DNA of 64,000 bases from Fibrobacter sp. UWB2 (GTDB lineage: Bacteria > Fibrobacterota > Fibrobacteria > Fibrobacterales > Fibrobacteraceae). Under the pieces are notes generated by a model. The model did not search any database. It was not told the origin of the DNA and was given only the letters and a program-made list of their open reading frames with translations. The translations under genes were made by a program, and so were the position numbers. This document shows positions 1 through 8,169 of the stretch, piece after piece. Position 1 is the stretch's first letter. Every line of letters begins with the position of its first letter. The stretch covers positions 186,001 to 250,000 of the forward strand of contig NZ_MWQK01000005.1 in NCBI RefSeq assembly GCF_002210425.1, read 5' to 3'.

Positions 1-168
1 GACGAAGAAAACGTCGCAGTACGTAGCGGGCACCATTGCGCACAACCGGTGATGGACCGCTTTGGGCTAGATGCAACGCTCCGCCTGAGCTTTGGCGTTT
101 ACACGCTCGAACGCGACATCGACCGCTTTGTTGCAGGCATCAAGCGCGTCGTCCGTCTGTTCGCCTAA
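1..168 (+). CDS. sufS: Cysteine desulfurase SufS/CsdA, C-terminal end only
   Basis: The window opens inside this gene; 55 residues and the stop are visible. The piece contains RSGHHCAQP, the conserved segment of group II (SufS/CsdA) desulfurases whose cysteine carries the persulfide formed from L-cysteine; by homology that is the Cys in GHHC. The PLP lysine and the rest of the enzyme lie outside the window. SufS supplies sulfur for Fe-S clusters, which suits a neighbourhood with two Fe-S reductases, although the nearest gene is tcdA, echoing the csdA-csdL (tcdA) pairing of enterobacteria. Confidence 0.9.
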   Translation, partial: DEENVAVRSGHHCAQPVMDRFGLDATLRLSFGVYTLERDIDRFVAGIKRVVRLFA

Positions 169-193
169 ATTCCGCCAGTTTTGCAGGATTCTC

Positions 194-1027
194 ATGGGAA
201 TTGAAAAAGGCATTTTCAACCGCACATCGCTCCTTCTCGGAGACGATGTTATGGACTGTATCTACCAAAAACGCGTCATCATTTTTGGACTCGGCGGAGT
301 CGGCAGCTGGTGTGCCGAAAGCCTGGTGCGTTCCGGCATCAAGGAACTTGTGCTCGTCGATTCTGACCGCGTGTGCGTCACCAACGTAAACCGCCAGCTG
401 ATGGCCACCACCAAAACCGTGGGCCAAGTCAAAGTCGAAGTGCTTAAAAACCGCTTGTTAGAAATCAATCCGCACGCAAACGTCGTCGCACTGCAAGACA
501 TCTACGAAGAAGCGAATACGGACAAGTTCCAGCTAGACACATTCGATTACATCATCGACGCTATCGACAGCCTCGAAAACAAGATGCAGTTGCTTTGGCA
601 CGCCACGCACACCAAGGCAACCGTATTCTCGTCGATGGGAGCCGCCCTCAAGATGGACCCCACGCGAATCAAGGTCGCTGAATTCTGGAAGGTTACAGGT
701 TGCCCGCTCGCACGCGCACTTCGCGACAAGTTCAAGCGAAAAAAATTGTGGCTCAAGAAAAAAGTACTTTGCGTTTATAGCGACGAACTCTTAAAAAATC
801 GCGGTCAAAATTCTTCTTGCGGAACCGACGCCTGCATGTGTCCTAAAGTCCGCCAAGAACGCAGCGAAGCGGAACTCAAGAACGCCGAACTTGTCGATCA
901 CGAATGGTGTAGCAGCAAGGCTCAAATCAACGGCACCATGGCACATGCCACGGCCATTTTCGGCTTTATGATTGCAGGTCTTGTGATGAACGACATTTAT
1001 CAGAAAGCACTAACGCAAGCCGAGTGA
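194..1027 (+). CDS. tcdA: tRNA threonylcarbamoyladenosine dehydratase (TcdA/CsdL)
   Basis: A 277-residue ThiF/MoeB/E1-like protein. It has the nucleotide-binding GLGGVGS at residues 32-38 and the VDSDRVCVTNVNRQ stretch at 55-68, as in TcdA, which uses ATP to cyclise t6A37 of ANN-decoding tRNAs to ct6A. A longer reading frame opens at 92, but homology begins at MGIEKGIFNR, so 194 is chosen; it lies 25 nt after the sufS stop. A cysteine cluster (SSCGTDACMC) near residue 220 may bind metal. Other E1-like activators such as MoeB or ThiF are possible, but the start and length favour TcdA. Confidence 0.85.
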   Translation: MGIEKGIFNRTSLLLGDDVMDCIYQKRVIIFGLGGVGSWCAESLVRSGIKELVLVDSDRVCVTNVNRQLMATTKTVGQVKVEVLKNRLLEINPHANVVALQDIYEEANTDKFQLDTFDYIIDAIDSLENKMQLLWHATHTKATVFSSMGAALKMDPTRIKVAEFWKVTGCPLARALRDKFKRKKLWLKKKVLCVYSDELLKNRGQNSSCGTDACMCPKVRQERSEAELKNAELVDHEWCSSKAQINGTMAHATAIFGFMIAGLVMNDIYQKALTQAE

Positions 1028-1039
1028 TTTAACTTGCTC

Positions 1040-1068
1040 TTGACTTTTTTAACTTAATAAGTTAAATT
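1040..1068 (+). promoter_or_regulatory. Promoter with overlapping palindrome ahead of the ATPase gene
   Basis: TTGACT at 1040-1045 and TAAATT at 1063-1068 are 17 nt apart. The palindrome TTAACTTAATAAGTTAA (1049-1065) fills the spacer and touches the -10, and a further half-site AAGTTAA follows at 1070-1076. This is the layout of a repressed promoter. The binding protein is unknown. Confidence 0.5.
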
Positions 1069-1087
1069 AAAGTTAAAAGGAGAGAGC

Positions 1088-2824
1088 ATGAGCATCGGCG
1101 GAATTACATTTAAGACCATCAACGGCAAGCGTTACGCTTACTATCAATGGACCGAAAACGGCAAACAGCACAGTCGCCGTGTCAAGGATGATGAATTTGC
1201 GGAACTCGCTGCAAAAATTGCAACAGAAAAAGCGAAAAAGAACTCGTCAAAAAACATTCAGCAACTGATGGTCGCTGAAAATATAGCACCATATTCAGCA
1301 AAACCCGATTTCAAAACCGACATAAAAATCGGAGCACAACTCACCCGTTTTTTTGAACCCGTCATGAAATGGAAAAAGCGCGAATGTTTCGGCGCGCTCC
1401 ACGATTACATTTACGGAGAAAACAACGACCGAGTTCTCATCCTATACGGGCTACGTCGCACAGGCAAAACGACGCTCATCCGCCAACTAATTGGCGAAAT
1501 GTCTGCCGACATGCAACAGAAAACGGCGTTTATCCAGCTGAGCTCTAGACATTCGCTCGCCGACGTCAACCACGACCTGAAACAATTAGAATTGCTTGGT
1601 TTTCGTTACGTATTCATTGACGAAGTGACATTGCTAAACGATTTCATCGAAGGTGCCGCATTATTCTCCGATATTTTCGCCGCCGGCGGCATGAAAGTGG
1701 TCCTATCGGGAACCGATTCCTTGGGATTCGTTTTTTCCGAAGACGAGCAACTTTATGATCGTTGCATTTTATTGCACACGACATTCATTCCCTATCGCGA
1801 ATTTGAAAACGTTCTTGGAATTGCTGGCATCGATAAATTTATCGAGTTCGGTGGAACGATGAGCATGGGCGGGAGCAACTACAACACAGACAAGTTTACT
1901 TTTGCCACACAAAAAAGCGCAAACGATTACGTGGATTCCGCCATTGCACGCAACATCCAACATTCCCTCAAATGCTACCAGCACGAAGGGCATTTCCGCG
2001 CATTGCAAGATCTATACAATGCGGGCGAATTGACGAGTGCCATTAACCGCATCGTAGAAGATGTCAACCACAGATTTACCATAGACGTACTGACTAAAAA
2101 ATTCAAGTCAAGCGATTTAAGAATATCGGCATCGAATCTGCGTCGCGACAGAAACAAGCCTACCGACATTCTCGATCGCATCGATATCAACGCTTTTACA
2201 AAACAACTAAAACATCTTTTGCTCATCAAGGACAAAGCAGAACAATCTGTAGAAATCAGCGAACCACACCGCATAGAAATCAAGGAATATCTTGACTTAC
2301 TCGATTTGACTTGCGACATCGATATTGTCAACATGTCCAACCTGAACGAGCACCGTACACGTACAGTTCTTTCGCAACCAGGACTCCGTTACGCCCAAGC
2401 ATCAGCACTCATCAAGAGCCTTTTGCTAGATGAGACGTTCAAACAAGTTCCGATTATTGAGCGTATGGCAATCGAGAAACGAATTCTCGATGAAATCCGT
2501 GGACGCATGATGGAAGAGATCGTACTCCTGGAAACCAAAATTGCAAAACCCACAAAGCAAGTTTTCCAATTGCAGTTTGCCGTCGGCGAATTCGACATGG
2601 TGGTATTCGACCCACAAAATGCCTGTTCCGAAATTTACGAAATCAAGCATAGTGACAAAATTGCTAAAGAACAATGCCGCCATTTGCTTGACCCTAAGAA
2701 ATGTGCCGAAACAGAATTCCGCTACGGGAAAATCTTAAGCAAGAACGTCATCTACCGCGGAGCAAAAGACCGCTTTGGCGATATTAATTATTTGAATGTA
2801 GAAGAGTATTTGAAAGGACTATAA
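1088..2824 (+). CDS. ATPase of the DUF4143/archaeal-ATPase type with C-terminal nuclease-like fold
   Basis: 578 residues. Residues 1-50 form a small basic segment (YAYYQW...GKQHSRRV) like the short DNA-contact domains of transposase or recombinase-associated proteins. Walker A GLRRTGKTT is at 121-129 and Walker B VFIDEV at 175-180. Near the C terminus, EFDMVVFD followed by YEIKHSDK fits the D...ExK core of a PD-(D/E)XK fold, as in DUF4143 ATPases. A strong Shine-Dalgarno (AAGGAGAG) sets the start. Such ATPases are common, often species-specific, and of unknown function; a selfish or defence role is inference. Confidence 0.7.
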   Translation: MSIGGITFKTINGKRYAYYQWTENGKQHSRRVKDDEFAELAAKIATEKAKKNSSKNIQQLMVAENIAPYSAKPDFKTDIKIGAQLTRFFEPVMKWKKRECFGALHDYIYGENNDRVLILYGLRRTGKTTLIRQLIGEMSADMQQKTAFIQLSSRHSLADVNHDLKQLELLGFRYVFIDEVTLLNDFIEGAALFSDIFAAGGMKVVLSGTDSLGFVFSEDEQLYDRCILLHTTFIPYREFENVLGIAGIDKFIEFGGTMSMGGSNYNTDKFTFATQKSANDYVDSAIARNIQHSLKCYQHEGHFRALQDLYNAGELTSAINRIVEDVNHRFTIDVLTKKFKSSDLRISASNLRRDRNKPTDILDRIDINAFTKQLKHLLLIKDKAEQSVEISEPHRIEIKEYLDLLDLTCDIDIVNMSNLNEHRTRTVLSQPGLRYAQASALIKSLLLDETFKQVPIIERMAIEKRILDEIRGRMMEEIVLLETKIAKPTKQVFQLQFAVGEFDMVVFDPQNACSEIYEIKHSDKIAKEQCRHLLDPKKCAETEFRYGKILSKNVIYRGAKDRFGDINYLNVEEYLKGL

Positions 2825-2831
2825 AATAGAC

Positions 2832-3008
2832 TCAGCCTTTCCTCTCAGCTCTTGCGGCTTTAATTTCGGCTTCAATTTCTTCTTCGCTCATATCTGCAGA
2901 ACCATTCCTCAAAGCCTCTTCGTTGAGAGCTCGTAATGCAGACATAAGTCCAGACGACTCATTCATCGTAGGACGTTCTGACTCATTATGCAATATAGAT
3001 TTCGCCAT
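2832..3008 (-). CDS. Small antitoxin-like protein, orphan
   Basis: A 58-residue protein with an acidic C-terminal helix ending MSEEEIEAEIKAARAERK. That tail resembles the end of RelB/VapB-type antitoxins (EEINAEIxAxRxERK). The start is supported by GAGGA 6 nt upstream and by a promoter at 3034-3066 giving a leader of about 20 nt. No toxin gene follows: transcription would run into the 3' end of the convergent ATPase gene. It could be a surviving antitoxin or regulator after loss of its toxin. Confidence 0.6.
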   Translation of the reverse strand: MAKSILHNESERPTMNESSGLMSALRALNEEALRNGSADMSEEEIEAEIKAARAERKG

Positions 3009-3033
3009 AAATCCTCGTTTTTGAGCCTATCAA

Positions 3034-3066
3034 GAATGTAAATTCAGCGGACGACAATTAATGTCA
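3034..3066 (-). promoter_or_regulatory. Shared dyad promoter, copy 1
   Basis: Read on the minus strand: a TGACATTAATTGTCG dyad (3052-3066), 11 nt, then TACATT (3035-3040). GGAYGACA arms extend the symmetry to 3049-3069. It is the first of five sites with identical geometry (6511-6547, 12856-12887, 13745-13776, 14312-14343) and drives the small antitoxin-like gene. Confidence 0.6.
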
Positions 3067-3109
3067 TCCGTGAACCTATTAAATTTTTGGATGTTAAGAA
3101 TCAAAAAAT

Positions 3110-4042
3110 TCAATTATTTGATGCCTTTTCCTGCATCGCCTTTGCTTCCTGAATTTTTTCTTCAGGAACCCCAAGCTTGCGCATAACATCCAAGGCATTG
3201 TCGAAACCCTTTTCGAGACCTTCTTCAAGACCTTTTTTCATGCCATCTTCCCGACCGGCTTTTTCAGCGGCACGGCGGGCATCCCCGGCGCTTACAAAGC
3301 CCATCCTCTGTCCGATACTTTTCCATGCCATCTGAAGTTTCTCCACGGTACTTTCGTCAATATACTCTCCTAAATATAGTATGATTTTTTCAACAAGGGT
3401 AGCCTGCTCAGCGCTAGGCATTTTACGAAGAATAGTTTCGACATTCGGGATAGCCGACTTAAAGCCTTCAGGACTGAAAGCGTATTTCATCGCCATTACC
3501 CCGACAGCCGCCGCAGGGGAATCAGATTCAACACAGGCAATATCATCAGCTGCAGCAAGGTTCACAAGCACGCACTCAAAAGGAAGCTCATTCCCCTGGA
3601 ATTTAGCACGAGCTTTTTTGCGAAATTCAGCCAAAGGATCCCATCCGGTAGGACCGTTATAAATGATAATCGCCTTCGTCGGAATCCAGCTGAACACTTC
3701 GTCTTCGTGATCCAAGATGACTCGAAGAGCGTAACGCCCAACCTGATTAAGCACGCTCTTCTCCTGTTTGGACTTATGTTCCAAAAGAATGCCGACATTG
3801 ATTTCGCCGCCTCCCGAAAGATGCGCCTTGAACGCAATGTCCGCCTCGCCGCGTTCGCCAACTTCGCTGTAGGTGTCCGGCAGACGCACAAGCGTATCCA
3901 AGTTTACACCTGCAAGAATCCTATCAAGATCGCTATTGTTTTTACTGCAGATGTTCAACAGCGCCTTGGCATTCTTGGGAACGCTATACACATAGCGGAA
4001 GAATCCGTCGTGGTCACGCGACCGAGTTTTTTCTTGACTCAT
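3110..4042 (-). CDS. Rpn family recombination-promoting nuclease / YhgA-like PD-(D/E)XK protein
   Basis: 310 residues. The N-terminal two thirds match the Rpn (PDDEXK_2, YhgA-like) family: an FFRYVYS start region, GEADIAF with the catalytic aspartate, and VGILLEHKS supplying the E-x-K pair. Rpn proteins are DNA endonucleases that raise RecA-independent recombination and behave like mobile or defence genes. The C terminus holds an Arg/Glu/Lys helix with repeating KKGLEEGLEKG, typical of the family. AGGAGG precedes the ATG. An intrinsic terminator lies just upstream (4061-4093), so its transcript may begin before that hairpin. Confidence 0.85.
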   Translation of the reverse strand: MSQEKTRSRDHDGFFRYVYSVPKNAKALLNICSKNNSDLDRILAGVNLDTLVRLPDTYSEVGERGEADIAFKAHLSGGGEINVGILLEHKSKQEKSVLNQVGRYALRVILDHEDEVFSWIPTKAIIIYNGPTGWDPLAEFRKKARAKFQGNELPFECVLVNLAAADDIACVESDSPAAAVGVMAMKYAFSPEGFKSAIPNVETILRKMPSAEQATLVEKIILYLGEYIDESTVEKLQMAWKSIGQRMGFVSAGDARRAAEKAGREDGMKKGLEEGLEKGFDNALDVMRKLGVPEEKIQEAKAMQEKASNN

Positions 4043-4060
4043 TTAGCCTCCTAGTTTTGA

Positions 4061-4093
4061 AAAAAGAAAAAAGCATCCGATTTTTTCGGATGC
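4061..4093 (-). terminator. Intrinsic terminator of the tandem AAA+ gene
   Basis: On the minus strand, GCATCCGA and TCGGATGC arms (4073-4093) are followed by TTTTTTCTTTTT. It sits between the end of the AAA+ gene (4181) and the Rpn start (4042), so it either ends the upstream transcript or attenuates the Rpn gene. Confidence 0.75.
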
Positions 4094-4180
4094 CTGAGGC
4101 CTTTTCAAGGGTTATGCATTAATGTATCAATATTTGAATATAGTGGCAAGCGACGTTTTGTAACTTTACTGTAAAATAAA

Positions 4181-6484
4181 TTACAGCCCCAGTCTGCGTC
4201 CTTGATGGTCATCTTTATTGGCAATTTCTTCGAGCATGTTCTGCATAATCAGTTCTCGCGTGCGCAAGTCGGCGGGAACGTAGGCAAGTTTACGGCGAAC
4301 ATTCTGAAAATCGCTAATGGACACATTATCGCAAGCAAGAACTTCTCTTGGGCATTTATCCCCAAAGAACGATGTCCATGTTTTCGAAACCTGCTTAGAG
4401 TCCATATAGTCAAACGCCAGCTTCAGCTGAAAACGCCGACGGATTGCCCAATCCAAAACGTTCTCGTAATTCGTCGCTGCGATAAGCATTCCGTTGAACG
4501 CATCCATTTGACAAATAAACTCATTTACCAAAGTTACTTCCCAGTGATTTTTTGCATTGCCACGATTTTCAAAGAAGCTATCAGCCTCATCAATGAAGAG
4601 AATAGCATCGCTCTGTTCAGCTTCTCTGAACATTTCACGAATGTTGCGTTCCGTATCGCCCACAATTCCGCCAAGGATATCGCTTGCACGCTTCACAAGC
4701 AAATCTCGACCAAGAATATCATGAGCAATATGCTTTGCATAAGCCGACTTCCCCGTTCCCGGAGGACCGTACAAAAAGATGTTCAAGTTTTCTCTGCGTC
4801 CATTCAATTTTGAAGCACGCCATTGCGCATCGAAATTTTTGAGCATCGGAACGACATAATCAATATTCTTTATATCCCCGCTAGAAATGCGGACACATTC
4901 CATATTATACTCGTTTCCTTTAGCCTCTTGCGAACCCATCGATATGCCCAAAAGTTTGGCATGAGACGTCGCAATTTCACGAACCACATTCAACGGGGAA
5001 AAATCCGCCGCTTGCATCAGCTGTGCTTGACGAACCGCCAACGTAATGCTCCCCGCCATCACGGGAATTTCCTTGGCAATATTCTCTATTTCGTCATTAC
5101 ACAAAATCGATTCCGCCTGTTGCGCTTTAAGAACAGACTGCCAAATCGCAACGCGTTCCTTATTACTGAACGTGAAAAATTCCAGCGAATAATCAAACCG
5201 GCGACGAGTACTATTTTCAATACACGCAATATTATTCGTAATCCAAATAACAGGTGTTTTCAGATTCTCAAAAATGATATTCAGCAAACCTTTCTCCGCC
5301 TGATTCAAAACCAAATCAGCCTCGTCCATCAAGATTACGCCACCACTCCGCTCACATTCCCAATCAGCAAGCAACATAGAACGCAAACGAGTCTGCAAAA
5401 GGGATTCCTTATCCATAGATTCGTCACCCAAGCCCACAGCAAGCAATGGGACATTCAACTCCTGAGCAAGCGCTTTCGCAAGTTCCGTTTTTCCAGTTCC
5501 TTCACGACCGTAAAAAAGGATATTGAGTGGCGAGCCCTTCTGATGTGTCTTCAGCATCTGCAAAACAAAAAGTGCCTGCGGATTCGTCTTGGCAATTTGA
5601 GCATATTCAACACAAGGCTTTGGCGCAGTCTTTAAATCCATAATCCTCGACATATCCGAAAAGCCATACAGAAAATCGCTCACCTCGCTCGCCAAATACA
5701 GTTCACGCCGCTTGATTTTCAAGTCTGCATTTCGATTCGTCTCCTCCATACGCACCAGCTGAAACTTGATAAGCGCACTCTCCTTTGAACAGAGTTCATG
5801 CAATGTCGCCGGCTCTAGCCCCGCAATCAAAGAAATTCGCCTAAACGATCCCCGTTCGGACGGATCAAAGTAATCAAACATCTTCGAGATCTTTTCAACC
5901 TTAAAAAACATGTTATGATGATCGCGAAGCCACAAGTACAGCACAAGATCCAAAGCTTCATCCGAAAGATGGAAAAGGCGCTTCAATTCAAAAGCCCTCT
6001 GCATCGACACATCGCTTTCATCGCATCCGCCAGCAAGCCAGTTTGCGGAACACTCTTGAATTGACCGAGAAAGCAACAGGCGTGTATAAACATCACCATC
6101 GCCCCAATGAGCAACAAAGCTCAGGAAATGCTTTGCAAAAATGATTCTTCGGCTTTTATGGAATTCTTCAAGAAGATCCTTCGCCTTGTACCACTTATTC
6201 TCAATCTCCGTCGTAATTCCAGTAGGAAGTTCAATGCATTCACGGGATTCATACACTCTATCCAAAAAAGTCGCAACGCATTCATCCGTCATATACTTGT
6301 CGCAAAAGACTCTGCAATCCCCATCTGGATAATGCCGCATAAAGCGGCTCCAAAATTCCATAATTTTCAAGTCTATAAAAGTCGGCTGACCGCTCAGAGA
6401 CTTTTCAGAGACACCCTCTTTACCAAGCATTTCGCGCTTATTTTTAAAGTAATTTTCAATTGTATTTTCATAATGTAACTGCAT
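4181..6484 (-). CDS. Tandem AAA+ ATPase
   Basis: 767 residues with an uncharacterised helical N-terminal 300 residues and two AAA+ modules. Module 1 has Walker A GREGTGKT (326-333) and Walker B VILMDEAD (383-390). Module 2 has GPPGTGKS (573-580), ILFIDEAD (628-635) and an arginine-rich IRRRF after the sensor segment, similar to the classical FtsH/CDC48-like clade. Upstream in-frame codons to 6529 lie inside the promoter; the ATG at 6484 follows TTGAGG and a leader of about 20 nt, so it is the likely start. Probably a remodelling ATPase of an accessory, possibly defence, function; no partner is identified. Confidence 0.75.
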   Translation of the reverse strand: MQLHYENTIENYFKNKREMLGKEGVSEKSLSGQPTFIDLKIMEFWSRFMRHYPDGDCRVFCDKYMTDECVATFLDRVYESRECIELPTGITTEIENKWYKAKDLLEEFHKSRRIIFAKHFLSFVAHWGDGDVYTRLLLSRSIQECSANWLAGGCDESDVSMQRAFELKRLFHLSDEALDLVLYLWLRDHHNMFFKVEKISKMFDYFDPSERGSFRRISLIAGLEPATLHELCSKESALIKFQLVRMEETNRNADLKIKRRELYLASEVSDFLYGFSDMSRIMDLKTAPKPCVEYAQIAKTNPQALFVLQMLKTHQKGSPLNILFYGREGTGKTELAKALAQELNVPLLAVGLGDESMDKESLLQTRLRSMLLADWECERSGGVILMDEADLVLNQAEKGLLNIIFENLKTPVIWITNNIACIENSTRRRFDYSLEFFTFSNKERVAIWQSVLKAQQAESILCNDEIENIAKEIPVMAGSITLAVRQAQLMQAADFSPLNVVREIATSHAKLLGISMGSQEAKGNEYNMECVRISSGDIKNIDYVVPMLKNFDAQWRASKLNGRRENLNIFLYGPPGTGKSAYAKHIAHDILGRDLLVKRASDILGGIVGDTERNIREMFREAEQSDAILFIDEADSFFENRGNAKNHWEVTLVNEFICQMDAFNGMLIAATNYENVLDWAIRRRFQLKLAFDYMDSKQVSKTWTSFFGDKCPREVLACDNVSISDFQNVRRKLAYVPADLRTRELIMQNMLEEIANKDDHQGRRLGL

Positions 6485-6510
6485 GGTTTTAACCTCAATT
6501 TTGCACCATA

Positions 6511-6547
6511 CAATATAAAAGAAACGCACGACAATTGATGTCGTGCG
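6511..6547 (-). promoter_or_regulatory. Shared dyad promoter, copy 2
   Basis: A perfect inverted repeat, CGCACGACA/TGTCGTGCG with a 5-nt centre (6525-6547), is followed on the minus strand by TATATT (6512-6517) at the same 11-nt offset from TTGTCG as in the other four copies. It would drive the tandem AAA+ gene. Confidence 0.65.
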
Positions 6548-6574
6548 AAGAGGGAATCATTTTTACAACAATCG

Positions 6575-7288
6575 TTATTTCACATTTAGCCAATTTTTTC
6601 TTAGAGATTCAACAAAAAATTGCCTACTAGTCAAGCCATGAAAATAATCATCAGAGCTTCCTGTTTTTACTTTCGCCACCCTATTCCACCAAGAACAAGA
6701 TGGGTGTTCAGTAAAAACATAGTTCATATGATGTTTTTCAGCATAAACCCACAAGCCACAATTAAAGTTTTTGGGAAAATCAATCCACTCCGCATGATTA
6801 AAAGCAAAGCGACTCGTAAAAACAATAACATCAGGCTTCAAAATTTCAAGAATAGCGTAAAAAACGCGAACAGCTTCATCACAATCTCGGTCCGTGCAAA
6901 TATGTTTAAATGATCGTCGGTAATCAGCAGGCCGCAGAAAATAGTTGCAACTAGCCATTTCTACAAATGCATTTTCACCCACAACTGGAAAAACTTCACG
7001 AATAGCCCTGTCTATATTCTTTCCAAATCGGCCACTTTTATAATCGCGAGCTCCACGCGTATTACAATATCTTACTTCATCATCCGAAAGATTTAGACTT
7101 CCATCATACCATAAATTATCATTATGATGAACAACCGCCCCCTTAGGCATATAATGACTTTCACCAACCAACAATAACTTCTTATGTTCAGGAGATTCAT
7201 AATTATCTCCAACAAACGGAAGCATATACCAATGAGATTGATAAAACGGGATTGATAATAATTGAGAATCATACATAGAATTTGACAT
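6575..7288 (-). CDS. UDG-superfamily-like protein, paralogue A
   Basis: 237 residues, about half identical to the gene at 7450-8154. Conserved blocks are LLLVGESHYMP (about 38-48), a CNTRG...SGRFGK stretch, NYFLRPAD, ILKPDVIVFTS and TEHPSC. A glycine-acid-aromatic first motif, a central N-aromatic block and a late HPS motif recall the uracil-DNA glycosylase fold (GExPG/GQDPYH and HPSP), so a UDG-like fold is proposed; catalysis is not shown. GTGAGG precedes the ATG. A terminator at 7421-7446 separates it from its paralogue, so it probably has its own promoter in 7290-7420. Confidence 0.6.
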   Translation of the reverse strand: MSNSMYDSQLLSIPFYQSHWYMLPFVGDNYESPEHKKLLLVGESHYMPKGAVVHHNDNLWYDGSLNLSDDEVRYCNTRGARDYKSGRFGKNIDRAIREVFPVVGENAFVEMASCNYFLRPADYRRSFKHICTDRDCDEAVRVFYAILEILKPDVIVFTSRFAFNHAEWIDFPKNFNCGLWVYAEKHHMNYVFTEHPSCSWWNRVAKVKTGSSDDYFHGLTSRQFFVESLRKNWLNVK

Positions 7289-7420
7289 CAGTGAACCTCA
7301 CATTTTTCAAATCTACCGTCCATAGGGAGTTCTCTATAAACCTTTGAAATAATCTACTCTAAAACAATTCACGCTGTACAAGTTTGACATTGAAAAATAT
7401 ATTCAAGACTAGATCAAGCA

Positions 7421-7446
7421 AAAAGGTAGTCGAAAGACTACCTTTT
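7421..7446 (-). terminator. Intrinsic terminator after the dynamin operon
   Basis: AAAAGGTAGTC-GAAA-GACTACCTTTT: an 11-bp stem closed by a GAAA tetraloop, with T runs on both strands. On the minus strand it falls 4 nt after the stop at 7450 and ends the operon that starts near 12849. Confidence 0.85.
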
Positions 7447-7449
7447 CAT

Positions 7450-8154
7450 CTATCTAAGCCATTTTTCCTTAAGCCATGCACAGAAAAATTCCCGCGAGGT
7501 CATGCCACGAGCTTTATCATATTTTGACATGGTCTGGTTCCAATGAGCGCTAGACGGATGATTCGTATAGATATAATCCTCAATTCCGTGAGATTTAGTC
7601 CAATCCCAAAGATTTCCTCCGAAACACTTCGGATAATCAAAACCTTCCGCCTGTTTGCAGACCGTAGAGCTCAGGAACACAAACAAATCCGGTTTCAGTA
7701 TATCAAGTACCTTGATAAAATTACGAATCGCCTGTTCGCAGTCAACATCCTTACCACCATAGGAATTCCACAAATCGCTAATACTTTGACGATCATCAGC
7801 CGGGCGCAAGAAATAATTGAGGAACGCCACCTGATGCCAACCATTGTCACCGTTCGGCAACACCAAATTCAAGCAACGATCAATTTCTTTCCCGAAACGT
7901 CCACTTTTACCTTCACGAGTTCCGCGTGTATTACACCAATCCTGTTCGTCACTCGTTAGCATAGAACCCCCATACCACGTATTGACGCCATGATGAACAG
8001 TAGAGCCATCAGGCATATAATGACTTTCACCAATCAATAAAAGCTTTTTATGTTTCGAAGATTCGTAATCATCTCCCACAAACGGCATCATGTAAGAATG
8101 CGTTTTGTAGAACGGGATGGATTGGAATTGAGAATCATAAGATGTATTGGACAT
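7450..8154 (-). CDS. UDG-superfamily-like protein, paralogue B (last gene of dynamin operon)
   Basis: 234 residues, the tandem paralogue of 6575-7288. It shares LLLIGESHYMP, DWCNTRGTREGKSGRFGK, NYFLRPADD, ILKPDLFVF and TNHPSSAHWN, the same order of blocks that suggests a UDG-like fold. It starts 15 nt after the LeoA-like GTPase gene, so it is cotranscribed with the dynamin genes and ends at the terminator 7421-7446. Function is unknown; nucleic-acid processing as part of a defence operon is inference. Confidence 0.6.
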   Translation of the reverse strand: MSNTSYDSQFQSIPFYKTHSYMMPFVGDDYESSKHKKLLLIGESHYMPDGSTVHHGVNTWYGGSMLTSDEQDWCNTRGTREGKSGRFGKEIDRCLNLVLPNGDNGWHQVAFLNYFLRPADDRQSISDLWNSYGGKDVDCEQAIRNFIKVLDILKPDLFVFLSSTVCKQAEGFDYPKCFGGNLWDWTKSHGIEDYIYTNHPSSAHWNQTMSKYDKARGMTSREFFCAWLKEKWLR

Positions 8155-8169
8155 ATTTTCTCCTAAAAA

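Noticed and set aside
140-756. Minus-strand frames opposite tcdA (140-427, 262-501, 547-756)
   Set aside because: They lie wholly within the tcdA gene on the other strand, have no ribosome sites and no family resemblance.
4202-5635. Long plus-strand frames opposite the tandem AAA+ gene
   Set aside because: The minus-strand gene has clear AAA+ motifs throughout; the plus frames are Lys/Arg/Asn-rich shadows.
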